Of a stretch of DNA of 64,000 bases, positions 36,746-47,821 are shown one piece after another. Each line of letters starts with the position of its first letter. Within the stretch, counting starts at the first letter, position 1. The translations under genes were made by a program, and so were the position numbers. The notes under the pieces were generated by a model. That model was not told the origin of the DNA, did not search any database, and worked only from the letters and a program-made list of their open reading frames with translations. The DNA is taken from contig NZ_FXAF01000006.1 in NCBI RefSeq assembly GCF_900177415.1, positions 1,760,001 through 1,824,000 of the forward strand. The letters are read 5' to 3'. The DNA comes from Xaviernesmea oryzae (GTDB lineage: Bacteria > Pseudomonadota > Alphaproteobacteria > Rhizobiales > Rhizobiaceae).

Positions 36746-37047
36746 TTATTTCCTCCATGCAAAGCTGTAGCATGGAGCATATTCTCCCGCATAAATATTA
36801 AGGTTTGGTACTTGCTTCGATTTCAGGAATATATACGCACGTCTTGATGCATGTGCTTGCGGTCGGCGGCATGGTCCGGTGCCGCTCCGGCAGCGGGTTT
36901 CGGAAGAATAGTCGAAAGAATATTCACTCCTCCCGATCTGTTCGTCCGGGAACGGGGGACTTCGGATCAGCCCAGGCGCTCGTGCTTTTCTCTTGAAATT
37001 TTTGCACCGCACAATATTCTGGCGACCTGCCATGGTCGGGTGACGCT
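36746..37047. other. Intergenic region between two small divergent genes
   Basis: 302 bp. It contains the promoters of the 85-residue secreted protein (leftward) and the KTSC protein (rightward). AT-rich near 36780-36840. I see no RNA gene, terminator or clear repeat. Confidence 0.5.
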
Positions 37048-37251
37048 ATGCGGGTAGAGTTGAGATCAAGACTGATCGAGGCTGCCTCATATGAGGAGGA
37101 TGCGCGGCTCATGCGTATCTTCATGACGAACGGGCAGTTGCGGGAATTCGTTGGTGTTCCCAGACAGGTGTTCGAGAGCCTGATCGCCGCGCCTTCCGCC
37201 GGCACCTACTACATGCAGCAGATCAGGGGCCGCTTTTCTTCTCCGGAATAA
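37048..37251 (+). CDS. KTSC-domain small protein
   Basis: 67 residues. The C-terminal half (FVGVPRQVFESLIAAPSAGTYYMQQIRGRF, described in pieces as VPRQVFESLIAAPSAG then YYMQQIRGRF) fits the KTSC domain, a short fold named from the C-terminus of lysyl-tRNA synthetases and found in many small bacterial proteins of unknown role. Start ATG 37048 is preceded by GGGTGA. It stands alone between the small secreted protein and gmd, with no terminator seen. The molecular role is unknown. Confidence 0.72.
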   Translation: MRVELRSRLIEAASYEEDARLMRIFMTNGQLREFVGVPRQVFESLIAAPSAGTYYMQQIRGRFSSPE

Positions 37252-37789
37252 ACAAGAACACCAGCTTTGGTTCGGGCCATGCGGGGCGTGGTGGGTGAGG
37301 ACCATTTTCTTCATGCGGGGCTCCGGAAGAAAAGCACGGCTTTGATACCGGGTGGTCTCGGACTCTTCCGGCGTTGGAGAAGGCGCCTGTTTGGGTTACA
37401 CTTGGCGGGCAGGCTTCCTCCGAGAAGTTATGCCTTCGTGGCCTTCCGGCTGCGGTAAATTTGCATCGGAGGCCGATTAATATCGGATCGTTTGTCGATT
37501 GCTTCGTTGTTTGTAAAGCCTTTGCCTTCGATCTTTGCCATAAAGTGAATCGTGATGGTCTTACTCTCTTTATCGGGTGTTGCCCTTTGTCAAATATAGT
37601 CAAGTGCTAATATTTTGAGCTATTTGACTAGGCGATGGGCAATTAACCACCTAGGATGCAAATCATTGCTTCGAAGGTGCCTGTATAGTACGGAGAGACT
37701 GCAAGACGATGCTTTATGTAATTGGCGCCTGTACATGAGAGCCGGCTACCTGAAGTAAGTTATGACTGACGGATTCCGTTAGGGGGAAT
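37252..37789. other. AT-rich non-coding region upstream of gmd
   Basis: 538 bp with no supported gene. G+C falls from about 37440 onward. An inverted repeat, TAGTCAA (37597-37603) and TTGACTA (37624-37630), 20 bp apart, could be a regulator site; a third TTGTCAA-like copy overlaps the left arm. It should contain the promoter of the gmd operon. No convincing -10 element was seen at a fixed spacing from TTGACT. Confidence 0.5.
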
Positions 37790-38888
<1,099 letters not shown>

Positions 38889-38896
<8 letters not shown>

Positions 38897-39860
38897 GGCG
38901 ATCTACAGCCTTGCGGGCAGGAAGGTCTATGTCGCGGGGCACCGCGGCATGGTCGGTTCGGCGATCGTCCGCCGGCTGGCGTCCGAGCGCTGCCAGATCC
39001 TGACTGCCACGCGGGCTGAGCTCGATCTCACCCGGCAGGAGGAGGTGGAGGCATGGATGGAGAGGAACCGTCCCGATGCGGTCTTCCTCGCCGCCGCCAA
39101 GGTCGGCGGCATCCTCGCCAATGACAGCTATCCGGCCGACTTCCTCTACGACAACTTGATCCTGGAGGCGAACATCATCCATGCGGCTCACAAGGTGGGC
39201 GTGCAGAAGCTGATGTTCCTCGGTTCCTCCTGCATCTATCCGAAATTCGCAGATCAGCCGATTGCCGAGGAGGCGCTGCTGACGGGGCCCCTGGAGCCGA
39301 CCAACGAATGGTATGCGATCGCCAAGATCGCCGGCATCAAGCTCTGCCAGGCCTATCGCAGGCAGCATGGCGACGATTTCATCTCGGCCATGCCGACGAA
39401 CCTTTACGGTCCGGGCGACAATTTCGATTTGAAGTCGAGCCATGTCATGCCGGCGCTGATCCGCAAGGCGCATGAGGCGAAGATCGATCGCTTGCCGGAG
39501 ATCACCATCTGGGGCACCGGCAAGCCGCGCCGCGAATTCCTGCATGTGGACGATTGCGCCGACGCCTGCGTCCATCTGATGAAGACCTATTCGGATGACA
39601 TGCATGTCAACGTGGGCTCCGGGAAGGACATCACCATCCTGGAGCTGGCCGAGCTCGTCTCCAGGGTCGTCGGCTTCAAGGGCAGGATAGCCCATGACCT
39701 GACGAAGCCCGACGGCACCCCGCGCAAGCTGATGAGCGCGGATAAGCTTCGCGGTCTCGGCTGGACGCCGAGGATCGGACTTCAGGAAGGTGTCGCCAGC
39801 GCTTACGAGGCGTTCCTCAAGGGGGAATATCTCGAACGCACGCAGGGAGATGCAGCGTGA
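38889..39860 (+). CDS. fcl: GDP-L-fucose synthase
   Basis: 323 residues; epimerises and reduces GDP-4-keto-6-deoxymannose to GDP-L-fucose. NADPH motif [16 protein letters not shown], then [28 protein letters not shown] and the catalytic YAIAKIAG (YxxxK) are all family hallmarks. The start overlaps the gmd stop and its own stop overlaps the GTG of the next gene (GTGA), so these three genes are translationally coupled. Indicates a fucose-containing (colanic-acid-like) repeat unit, though GDP-fucose could also go to lipopolysaccharide. Confidence 0.97.
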
Positions 39861-41161
39861 CGACAGCGACGGCGGAAGTCCTGAGTGATGACGGATCCGC
39901 CGATGCCGCCCGAGAGGCGGTCGCTGCGGTTGCACAGCAAACGAAAAGAAGCGTCGTCGTCTACGGGATGAACTACGCCCCCGAAATTGCCGGCGTCGGG
40001 AAATATACCGGTGAAATAGCCGAGCATCTGGCTGCCGAGGGCATGGACGTGACGGTGGTCACGACCCCTCCGCATTATCCTGGCTGGAAGGTTCAACCCG
40101 GTTACGGAAACCGGTATTCGTCTTCGAGAGAGAATGGTGTCGGCATCATCCGCACGCCGCTGATTTTGCGGCAGAGGATGAAGGGTATCTGGCGGCTTGT
40201 GGCGCCGCTGTCCTTTGCGCTGAGCTCCGCTCCCGTCATATTCTGGCAAATCCTGCGCCGCCGCCCCGGGACCGTGTTCTGCGTCGAGCCGACCCTTTTC
40301 GCCGCGCCCGTCGCCCAGCTTGCGGCAAGGATCGTCGGAGCGCAGACCGTCCTGCATGTGCAGGACCTCGAAGTGGATGCGGCCTTTGCGGTCGGCCATC
40401 TCGGCGGGAGAGCCTGGATCAGGAAGCTCGGTTACGCCTTCGAGCGTTCGACCCTTCGAGGCTTCGACAAGGTCATCACCATCTCCGACCGCATGGCCGA
40501 GAAGCTGCGCGAAAAGGGGATTTTCGAGAACAAGGTTTCGGTGGTCCGGAACTGGGTGGATCTCTCCCACATCTATCCGCTGGAAGAGGTAAGCCCCTAT
40601 CGCGCCGAACTCGGCTTTTCGAGCGGCGATTTCGTCGTGCTCTATTCCGGCAATATCGGCGCCAAGCAGGGATTGAACGTCCTGCTCGAGGCTGCCGAAC
40701 GCCTGAAGGAGGAAGTGCATATTCATTTCGTGATTGCCGGCGAGGGGCCGCTGAAGGCGGACCTCCTGGCACGTTACGGCCACCTGAAGAATGTCCGCTT
40801 TCTGCCGTTCCAGCCCTATGCGCGGCTGAACGAATTCCTGAACATGCCGGATCTGCATGTCTTGCCGCAGGAGAGGGGGGCTGCCGATCTGGTCCTGCCC
40901 TCCAAGCTCGGCGGCATGCTGGCCAGCGGCCGGCCGATCCTGGTGACGGCGGACGAGGGGACGGAGCTTGTGGTATTCCTCGGAGATGCCGCGATTGTCG
41001 TGCCGCCCGGTGACGAAGACTTACTATCTGCGGGAATACAAAGGGCGGTTCGGGACGCTAGAAGGCATGATCCCATTAGTCAGGTACTCCGCTCGCAGAC
41101 ATTGGGAAAGCCGGAGGCGCTTACCGGTTTATTAAGAATATTCGGAAAATGCGAATGTTGA
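39857..41161 (+). CDS. WcaI-like glycosyltransferase family 4
   Basis: 434 residues; GTG start overlapping the fcl stop, with GGGAGA six bases upstream. GT4 signatures: [25 protein letters not shown] (given as [16 protein letters not shown]), [13 protein letters not shown] and the donor-site region [50 protein letters not shown]. The pattern NYAPE...PHYP...W matches WcaI-type transferases, which add fucose in colanic acid synthesis. With gmd and fcl next door, GDP-fucose is the likely donor (inference). The last codons overlap the flippase start by 13 bp. Confidence 0.9.
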   Translation: MTTATAEVLSDDGSADAAREAVAAVAQQTKRSVVVYGMNYAPEIAGVGKYTGEIAEHLAAEGMDVTVVTTPPHYPGWKVQPGYGNRYSSSRENGVGIIRTPLILRQRMKGIWRLVAPLSFALSSAPVIFWQILRRRPGTVFCVEPTLFAAPVAQLAARIVGAQTVLHVQDLEVDAAFAVGHLGGRAWIRKLGYAFERSTLRGFDKVITISDRMAEKLREKGIFENKVSVVRNWVDLSHIYPLEEVSPYRAELGFSSGDFVVLYSGNIGAKQGLNVLLEAAERLKEEVHIHFVIAGEGPLKADLLARYGHLKNVRFLPFQPYARLNEFLNMPDLHVLPQERGAADLVLPSKLGGMLASGRPILVTADEGTELVVFLGDAAIVVPPGDEDLLSAGIQRAVRDARRHDPISQVLRSQTLGKPEALTGLLRIFGKCEC

Positions 41162-42441
41162 AAAGGATAACCGGGCAGGTCGATCGTAAGCAGTTGATCA
41201 ATATTGCCATGCTTACTGGTGGTTATGGCTTGGGGCAGGGTTCCTTGTTCTTCTCTCAGACGTGGTTGCTCGTTAATGGTGATCTGAAATTGCTTGCCTT
41301 CTTTGGCACAAGTTTTGCTTTCGCAGTCCTTGCCGTGATGATCGTGGATGCCGGCTCTTATATCGTGCTCGCGCGACACACGGTGAACCAGTTATCGTCG
41401 GAGGATGCCTGGCTGGAAATTTGGCGGTGTTACTGGGAAACCAGCATATTTCGCTTGGTTATGGCTGCTATGTTTGCGGCGGTCACGATCATCTTCATCA
41501 TCATCGGTGTTGATGATGATGCGGTATGGTTTGCAGTTTGGTTCATGCCCGCCCTCATCATTTGGTCATTTAATGGAACAGGGTTGATTGACGGATTGAA
41601 CCTGAGTGGGATTAGCGGCCTCTCGGGGGCGTTGCCCTACATTGCCGCGGCAGTCGCGCTGATAGGGTGTCATGAGTTCTCTGTCGAGCGCCCTGGGGGC
41701 ATTCTTGGAGCAGCGATTTGCCTCGGATACGCAGGAACAGTCACCGCACAATTCATGACGTTGTTGGTGCTGGATAGAAGCCCACGTTTTCTTTGCCCAA
41801 CGAAAACCGGGATCAAGCGTTCAATGGCCCAAGGTCTTCAGTTGATCTCGTCGCAAATTCCCGGCCAGCTCTATTTTCGGGGGCAGCTACTTCTATCGAA
41901 TAGCTTCCTCGGCGCTGATGTGACTGCATTGTTCATCTATGGCAAGCAGGTCGTTAACTCCTTCATCCAAGTGATTGCCTTCATTCGTCGAGCCGAGTTT
42001 CCAAAACTAGTCGCTCAATTGAGCCAGACTCCACAGGATCTATTGCGAACGACATTTCGTGTTCAGCGGTTTGGTAATTCTTTGGCCGCGGCGATGGCGA
42101 TTGCGGTTTTGTTGATGGGACTTGGATTGGGAGTTTACGCTGATGGCGAAACCTCCCGGGCAGGTTTCGTTGTCGCCCTTTTTGCACCTACCATTGTAAC
42201 AACGACTGTTGTCCTTGCATTTCAGCAAGCGATGTCTGCTCTCGGGAAATATGGCGCGTTAGCCAAATGCATAGCAGCCGCGATGTTGGCTGGAACGGCT
42301 GTCGCAGGAGCTACGATCAACTGGCTTGGCATTATAGGCTTGGCGCTGGCTGACTTGGCCCAGCACGCAGTAAATAGCTGGTTCAGTGTTGCGCACCTTA
42401 AGAGCCTGGCACCGACAGATGTAAGGCAAACCGAAAATTGA
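41149..42441 (+). CDS. Wzx-like oligosaccharide flippase
   Basis: 430 residues with about 12 hydrophobic segments spread over the full length, as in the MATE/MOP superfamily of Wzx flippases, which turn undecaprenyl-linked repeat units across the inner membrane. Landmarks: MLTGGYGLGQGSLFFSQTW at the N-terminus, LQLISSQIPGQLYFRGQLLLS mid-protein (given as QLISSQIPGQLYFRG). Start ATG 41149 (ATG 41155 is possible) overlaps the glycosyltransferase gene. Base composition is lower in G+C than neighbours on its left, the beginning of a drop that deepens in the next gene. Confidence 0.85.
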   Translation: MRMLKRITGQVDRKQLINIAMLTGGYGLGQGSLFFSQTWLLVNGDLKLLAFFGTSFAFAVLAVMIVDAGSYIVLARHTVNQLSSEDAWLEIWRCYWETSIFRLVMAAMFAAVTIIFIIIGVDDDAVWFAVWFMPALIIWSFNGTGLIDGLNLSGISGLSGALPYIAAAVALIGCHEFSVERPGGILGAAICLGYAGTVTAQFMTLLVLDRSPRFLCPTKTGIKRSMAQGLQLISSQIPGQLYFRGQLLLSNSFLGADVTALFIYGKQVVNSFIQVIAFIRRAEFPKLVAQLSQTPQDLLRTTFRVQRFGNSLAAAMAIAVLLMGLGLGVYADGETSRAGFVVALFAPTIVTTTVVLAFQQAMSALGKYGALAKCIAAAMLAGTAVAGATINWLGIIGLALADLAQHAVNSWFSVAHLKSLAPTDVRQTEN

Positions 42442-42466
42442 TGGTGCCTAAAGCAGGAACAGCCAA

Positions 42467-43891
42467 ATGCAGCCTCGATCGAATTTTTATCTGCTCTCAA
42501 AGGGAAGAAATGATCACTTAACTGTGAATCTCGATAGAGTTATTATCCCGAGCGTCGTCTTTATTTTCTATGCCGTCATGGCCAACGACGCGTGGGCTCC
42601 AATAATTGTGTTGCCATCATTCTTGTCAATAATGGTATTTTCTATTAAAATTCAGGAAAAATATTTAACGCCGAACGATATTATTAATTTTATATGTTTT
42701 TTATTCTTTGTAATCGCGCCAATTCAAGTTTTTTCGGATGGGTATTTTGATGCCAAAACATATGTATCCGGTTTTGAGCTTTCTTATCGCCATTTCGTAA
42801 CTGCTCAAGCTATTTTTCTTGTTTTTTACCTTTCTTATATGTTTTCTTTGAATTTTTTTAAAGAAAAATCTAAGGATATTATCGAAATATATTGTTCAAA
42901 AGAAGCTACGAAATTTATATTAATAATAATAATTGTGTCATTTTCTCTTCATGTAATTTCTTATGGGAGTATAAATAACCTTCTTTCTTCTCGTTATAAC
43001 AGGGATTTGGGGGAGACGAGCTTTATTTCTCTTATCTGGAAGGCCGTCCAAATATGCTCCACATTGGTTTTGTTTTCTGGAGCCATGAGGTCGAAATCAA
43101 CAATTCTGTATAAGGTTTTTGTAGGGGTGTCATTGATTTTTCTGTTTATTTCAATAAATCCTTTTAATATAGCCCGTAATGTTCTTTTTAATGCTTGGTT
43201 TCCTCTGATTTTGGTAGTGTTAAAAGGAAAAATTAAACCGATTTTTTTGCATTTATTGTTCTTTTTTTTGGTTATAATTGTGATGCCTTTATTTAATTAC
43301 ACGAGCCGGGAAGGATTAACTTTATACGAGTCATTGTTAATACTTAGAGAGGGACTATCTGAGGCGCTGAATAGACCTTTTAGTGATGTCTTTGATATGC
43401 TCGCTATGGCTGTGAACTGGTTTGAAAGTCATAATTTTCATTATGGGGACAAGACATTGGGACTCCTTCTATTTTTTATCCCGCGCGCGATTTGGACCGG
43501 CAAAGCGACTCTCACCGGACTAGATATTGGGCACTATATTCACTTTATGGATTATGCGGGAACCGCAAATCTTTCGTTTTTTATTGGCGGAGATTTCTAC
43601 GCTGATTTTGGCCTATTGGGTGTTCTATTTGGGGGCGTATTTACGGCATACATTGTATTTCTCAGCGTGTATCGTAGGCAGATTTACATAAACGGATGCT
43701 CGATTAAGACATTGATGTTTATTTCTGCGCTGCCCATACTCATCCGGGGACCGATCGGTGCAAATGTAGGGCTTTTTTTTTTAGAGATGATTTTTCTTTC
43801 TGTATTTCCATGTCTTCTGACTCGAAAAAGAGCTAACGATCATAGTCATTTTTCTGTGCTATACCGTCGGCGAAGTCCACACAACGTTTGA
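42467..43891 (+). CDS. Wzy-like oligosaccharide repeat-unit polymerase (AT-rich)
   Basis: 474 residues with 10 or more hydrophobic segments, long runs of Ile, Phe and Leu, and a periplasmic loop with FNYTSREGLTLYESLL and FIPRAIWTGKATLTGL, consistent with repeat-unit polymerases (OAG/Wzy type). Sequence identity within the family is low, so the call rests on topology and context after a flippase. G+C is only about one third by eye, with many AT-ending codons, in sharp contrast to the rest of the window, which suggests transfer from a low-G+C donor. An AGGA site precedes ATG 42467. Confidence 0.82.
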   Translation: MQPRSNFYLLSKGRNDHLTVNLDRVIIPSVVFIFYAVMANDAWAPIIVLPSFLSIMVFSIKIQEKYLTPNDIINFICFLFFVIAPIQVFSDGYFDAKTYVSGFELSYRHFVTAQAIFLVFYLSYMFSLNFFKEKSKDIIEIYCSKEATKFILIIIIVSFSLHVISYGSINNLLSSRYNRDLGETSFISLIWKAVQICSTLVLFSGAMRSKSTILYKVFVGVSLIFLFISINPFNIARNVLFNAWFPLILVVLKGKIKPIFLHLLFFFLVIIVMPLFNYTSREGLTLYESLLILREGLSEALNRPFSDVFDMLAMAVNWFESHNFHYGDKTLGLLLFFIPRAIWTGKATLTGLDIGHYIHFMDYAGTANLSFFIGGDFYADFGLLGVLFGGVFTAYIVFLSVYRRQIYINGCSIKTLMFISALPILIRGPIGANVGLFFLEMIFLSVFPCLLTRKRANDHSHFSVLYRRRSPHNV

Positions 43892-43908
43892 CGCGCGAGG
43901 CGGAATCT

Positions 43909-45081
43909 ATGCGCATTCTTAGAATAATTGCGAGCATCGATCCAAAGGGTGGGGGTCCCATAGAAGGTCTCAAGCTCGGTGCTGTCGCAATGCGAGATAT
44001 GGGGCACAAAACAGAAGTGGTTTCGATGGATGATCCCGCCGCACCGCACATCGCCGCCTTTCCCTTCCCTGTGCATGCCTGCGGCCCTCGGCGCGTCAGG
44101 GGCGGTTTCACGCCAAAGTTGATTCCATGGGTCAAACAGAACGCCAACCGGTTTGACGCCGCCGTAATTCATGGACTGTGGAACTGGGCATCCGTCGGTG
44201 GCTGGATCGGACTACGGCGGGCAGGGCTGCCCTATGTGCTTTTCACGCATGGCATGATGGACCCATGGTTCCGGGATACTTATCCGCGCAAGCATCTGCT
44301 GAAGCAGGCTCTGTGGCTCGCAGCCCAAGGCAGGGCGCTGCGTGATGCAGATGCAGTTCTGTTCACCTCGCAAGAAGAGCGACTTTCCTCCAGAGGTGTG
44401 TTCTTCGGGTACGATTACCGGGAGAAGGTGGTGGCCTACGGGGTGGCCGAGCCGCCTCAGCAATCCCAGCTTGACGCCAAGGCTTTTCATGAAATGGTGC
44501 CGGAACTCGGCAACCGTCCCTATCTGCTGTTTTTATCCCGCATTCACGAGAAAAAAGGGTGCGACCTGCTGGTCGATGCTTTCGCGGATTTCGCGTCGAG
44601 ACATCCCGGCATCGATCTCGTAATGGCGGGACCTGATCGGACCGGGCTCAGACCTCAATTGGAGGCGATGGCAGAGCGTGCCGGCATCACTCGACGTATC
44701 CATTGGCCAGGCATGTTGGAGGGGCCTGCCAAATGGGCTGCTTTCCGTGGAGCCGAAGCTTTTGTGCTGCCGTCCCATCAGGAGAATTTCGGTATCGTGG
44801 TCGCGGAGGCGATGGCATGCGGGACGCCTGTACTGACGACGAATAAGGTGAATATCTGGCGGGAGGTTCAGGAGAGCGGCGGCGGCTTTATCGAAGCGGA
44901 TACGGCCGAAGGCGTACGCCGTCTCCTGGAGCGCTGGTTCGCTCTCTCTGAGCAAGACAAACAAAGCATGGCAGTTGCGGCACGAAAAGGGTTCGAGCAG
45001 CGGTTTCAGATCACCGCTGCGGCAAGTGATCTGGCGACCGTGCTGGAATCGATACGGAAAACCAGGGCACCGAGTAAATAG
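43909..45081 (+). CDS. Glycosyltransferase family 4 (first of two)
   Basis: 390 residues from ATG 43909 (GAGG upstream); a TTG at 43888 would overlap the polymerase gene. N-terminal acceptor domain RIIASIDPKGGGPIEGLK; LFTHGMMDPWFR; donor domain LFLSRIHEKKGCDLLVDAF, and the E-x7-E motif FVLPSHQENFGIVVAEAMACGTPVL. Retaining GT-B enzyme that adds a sugar to the lipid-linked repeat unit. Composition returns to the high-G+C norm within this gene. The exact sugar cannot be read from sequence. Confidence 0.92.
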   Translation: MRILRIIASIDPKGGGPIEGLKLGAVAMRDMGHKTEVVSMDDPAAPHIAAFPFPVHACGPRRVRGGFTPKLIPWVKQNANRFDAAVIHGLWNWASVGGWIGLRRAGLPYVLFTHGMMDPWFRDTYPRKHLLKQALWLAAQGRALRDADAVLFTSQEERLSSRGVFFGYDYREKVVAYGVAEPPQQSQLDAKAFHEMVPELGNRPYLLFLSRIHEKKGCDLLVDAFADFASRHPGIDLVMAGPDRTGLRPQLEAMAERAGITRRIHWPGMLEGPAKWAAFRGAEAFVLPSHQENFGIVVAEAMACGTPVLTTNKVNIWREVQESGGGFIEADTAEGVRRLLERWFALSEQDKQSMAVAARKGFEQRFQITAAASDLATVLESIRKTRAPSK

Positions 45082-45151
45082 AAACGCATTCCTCGATCCA
45101 TAGGACGGAAGATCGAATGACCCGAGGGCACGAACTGGAGATTGAATTGCG

Positions 45152-46294
45152 GTGACGAGGGCGCTCAAGATCAACATCGTCGTAGGCCCGTTCTATCCCA
45201 TTCCGCCGGTGAGGGGACTGGCCGTCGAGAAGCGCCAATACGCAATGGCCCTGGAATATGCCAAGGCTGGGCATGACGTGACGGTGATTTCAAGACGATT
45301 TTCCGACTTTCCGAGCCGGGAAACCAAAGACGGCGTGAAACACATCCGGGTTCCTTCGTTCGATCCACCGAAACCGGGGCTTAAATACCGGCTGATGGAC
45401 GTGCTCTATAGCATCCGCGTTGGCTTCCATATGCCGAAGGCCGACGTGACCGTCACCAACAGCGTCAGCGCTCCGCTCATTCTGCCTCTTCGAAAAGCCG
45501 GGAAGATTGCCGTCAGCGTCGGCCGTTACCCGAAGGGGCAGATGGCCTTTTACAGGCGTGCGGCTCGCCTGCATGCCGCATCACGATACATCGCCGATGC
45601 TGTCATCGAACAGTCGCCCGGCGTTGCGTCCAAGGTGCACGTGGTCAACAACGCCATCAGCCATGATTTCGCCCAGGCAATCGAAACTGAACGAGGTCCG
45701 AGAGAGAGGGAAATCGCCTATCTGGGGCGCATCAGCCGAGAGAAGGGCATCGATATCCTGCTGAAGGCTTTCGTGGCTCTCGCTCCCCGTTTTCCGGATT
45801 GGCGGCTCATCCTGATCGGCCCCTGGGAAATCGCGCGCGGCGGCGATGGCGACGGCTATCTTGCGGAGTTGAAGGCGCTGACGGCGGGCGTGGAAGATCG
45901 CGTCCGCTTCGCGGGGCCGATCTATGATGGCAGGGACATCATCTCGCATCTGAGGAAGGCGGATATCTTCGTCTATCCCTCGATCGCGGAAAAGGGAGAA
46001 GCTTTCGGCGTCGCCCCGGTCGAGGCCATGGCCTGCGGATGTGCGCCCATCCTTTCAGCTCTGAAATGTTTCGAGGATTTCGTGCAATCGGAGGAAAACG
46101 GTCTGGTCTTCGATCACCGCCACGATGCCGATACCAATCTCGCATCCGCCCTCGAACGATTGATGCAGGATGCCGCGTTGCGCGAAAGGCTGGGGCTTGC
46201 TGCCATGGAGACTGCCCGAAGGTTTACGCCTGCCAGAATTGCCGAGGCGATGTTGATGGATTTTCAGAGATTGGCAGGGCATGGCGCAACTTAA
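45152..46294 (+). CDS. Glycosyltransferase family 4 (second)
   Basis: 380 residues, GTG start at 45152 with CTGGAG about 11 bases upstream. The N-terminus INIVVGPFYPIPPVRGLAVEK has the loop GLAVEK seen in GT4 acceptors. Donor domain: AYLGRISREKGIDILLKAF and the nucleotide-sugar site FVYPSIAEKGEAFGVAPVEAMACG. It lies 70 bp after the first GT4, and its 3' end overlaps the acetyltransferase gene by 14 bp. Adds one sugar of the repeat; identity unknown. Confidence 0.92.
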   Translation: MTRALKINIVVGPFYPIPPVRGLAVEKRQYAMALEYAKAGHDVTVISRRFSDFPSRETKDGVKHIRVPSFDPPKPGLKYRLMDVLYSIRVGFHMPKADVTVTNSVSAPLILPLRKAGKIAVSVGRYPKGQMAFYRRAARLHAASRYIADAVIEQSPGVASKVHVVNNAISHDFAQAIETERGPREREIAYLGRISREKGIDILLKAFVALAPRFPDWRLILIGPWEIARGGDGDGYLAELKALTAGVEDRVRFAGPIYDGRDIISHLRKADIFVYPSIAEKGEAFGVAPVEAMACGCAPILSALKCFEDFVQSEENGLVFDHRHDADTNLASALERLMQDAALRERLGLAAMETARRFTPARIAEAMLMDFQRLAGHGAT

Positions 46295-46844
46295 GCAGTT
46301 CGATCATCAGAAGGCGCCGAACGACAGCCCCTGGTCGCTGAGAATGCGCGTCGCGATGCTGGTCTGGGAATATTGCTGGTTGCTTTTCTGCGTCTGGACT
46401 CCCAAACCGGCAAACCGATGGCGATTGTTGGTTCTGCGAGCCTTCGGTGCCAAGATCAAGGGACGTCCCTTCGTGCACCAGCGCGCCCGGATCCAGATCC
46501 CCTGGCACGTGACCTTGCATCATCGTGCCACTCTAGGGGACCGCAGCAATCTTTACAGTCTTGGCGAGATCGAAATCGGCGCTCGGGCCACTGTGGGGCA
46601 GGAAGCCTACATTTGCACCGGTACCCATGATTTCGACGATCCGTCCCTTCGCCTCGTCACGGCGAAGATCACGGTGGAGGAAGACGCCTTCATCGGTGCA
46701 CGTGCTTTTGTCATGCCGGGTATTACCGTCGGGCGCTATGCCCTTGTCGGGGCTTGCTCCGTGGTAACGCGGGATGTCGAACCTTTTACTGTCGTGGCCG
46801 GCAATCCTGCCCGCGCCACCACCAGGCGCAGGAGAGATTCGTAG
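46281..46844 (+). CDS. WcaF-like hexapeptide-repeat acetyltransferase
   Basis: 187 residues. Left-handed beta-helix repeats (RARIQIPWHVTLHHRATLG; LGEIEIGARATVGQEAYICTG; FIGARAFVMPGITVGRYALVG) and the catalytic His region THDFDDPS. The N-terminus with WSLRMRVAMLVWEYCWLLF and PKPANRWRLLVLRAFGAKI is typical of colanic acid acetyltransferase WcaF/WcaB-type enzymes. It would O-acetylate the repeat unit from acetyl-CoA. Overlaps the upstream GT gene by 14 bp. Confidence 0.9.
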   Translation: MAQLKQFDHQKAPNDSPWSLRMRVAMLVWEYCWLLFCVWTPKPANRWRLLVLRAFGAKIKGRPFVHQRARIQIPWHVTLHHRATLGDRSNLYSLGEIEIGARATVGQEAYICTGTHDFDDPSLRLVTAKITVEEDAFIGARAFVMPGITVGRYALVGACSVVTRDVEPFTVVAGNPARATTRRRRDS

Positions 46845-46915
46845 TGGGAGCGAGAGAATTCTTCAATGGAAGCGCTGTGCGGTAGACGGAACAAATAAAC
46901 GAAGAATTGTGACGA

Positions 46916-47821
46916 ATGGTTGCTGTGCTGATCCTCACCTATAACGAAGAGCGCCATATCGCCCGAGCGATCGAGAGCGTCTCTTCCTTTGCGTCCGAAG
47001 TGTTTGTCGTCGACTCCTTCTCCACTGATAAGACGGTGGAGATCGCACGTTCCCTCGGTGCGGCGGTGCTCAGCAATCCTTGGACCAACTATTCCAAGCA
47101 ATTTCAGTGGGGTCTCGACAATGCGCCGATCACTGCGGATTGGGTGATGCGGCTGGATGCCGACGAAGTGATTGAGCAGGAGCTGGCGCGGGAAATCGTC
47201 GAAAAGCTTCCAAGGCTGGGTTCCGATATTGTCGGTGTCAATCTAAAGCGCAAGCATATCTTCCTTGGGCGCTGGATTCGCCATGGGGGGCGCTATCCGC
47301 TGATTCTCACCCGCATCTGGCGAAAGGGGCAGGGGCGCATCGAGGACCGCTGGATGGACGAGCATGTCATCGTGTGGGGCGGGCATACGGTGCAATTCGA
47401 TGCGCCTTTCGCCGATCACAACCTCAACGATCTCGGCTTCTTCACCGAGAAACACAACAAATATGCGACACGCGAGGCCGTCGACGTTCTCAACCGACGC
47501 TACGGCCTGTTTGCCGAGGATGTGCGGTTGACGAGCGAAGGCTCGTCGCTGCAGGCCTCCGCCAAGCGGTTCATCAAGGAACGCATCTACAACAGGATTT
47601 CGTTTCCTCTTTCCACGCTGAGCTACTTCCTCGTCCGCTACATCATCCAACTCGGCTTCCTGGATGGGCGCGAGGGGCTGATTTATCATTTTCTGCAGGG
47701 CTATTGGTACCGTTTCCTCGTCGGCGCCAAGGTGCTGGAACTTGACCGGACGATCCGTGCGCTTCCAACGCCCGAGGAGAAGCGCACGGTTCTGGCACGG
47801 CTCACCGGTTTGGCCCTCTAG
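46916..47821 (+). CDS. Glycosyltransferase family 2 (WaaE/KdtX-like)
   Basis: 301 residues. GT-A fold: VLILTYNEERHIARAIESV, then DSFSTDKTVEIA and the DxD region MRLDADEVIEQEL. The C-terminal part (HNLNDLGFFTEKHNKYATREA and FLDGREGLIYHFLQGYWYRFLVGAK, in pieces) matches the WaaE branch, which adds glucose to lipopolysaccharide core or repeat units. ATG 46916. It is the last gene of the cluster on this strand, 35 bp before the convergent interrupted gene. Confidence 0.92.
   Translation: MVAVLILTYNEERHIARAIESVSSFASEVFVVDSFSTDKTVEIARSLGAAVLSNPWTNYSKQFQWGLDNAPITADWVMRLDADEVIEQELAREIVEKLPRLGSDIVGVNLKRKHIFLGRWIRHGGRYPLILTRIWRKGQGRIEDRWMDEHVIVWGGHTVQFDAPFADHNLNDLGFFTEKHNKYATREAVDVLNRRYGLFAEDVRLTSEGSSLQASAKRFIKERIYNRISFPLSTLSYFLVRYIIQLGFLDGREGLIYHFLQGYWYRFLVGAKVLELDRTIRALPTPEEKRTVLARLTGLAL

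Noticed and set aside
43846..44172. 108-codon minus-strand frame at the wzy-GT boundary
   Set aside because: Antisense to the start of a clear GT4; no independent support.
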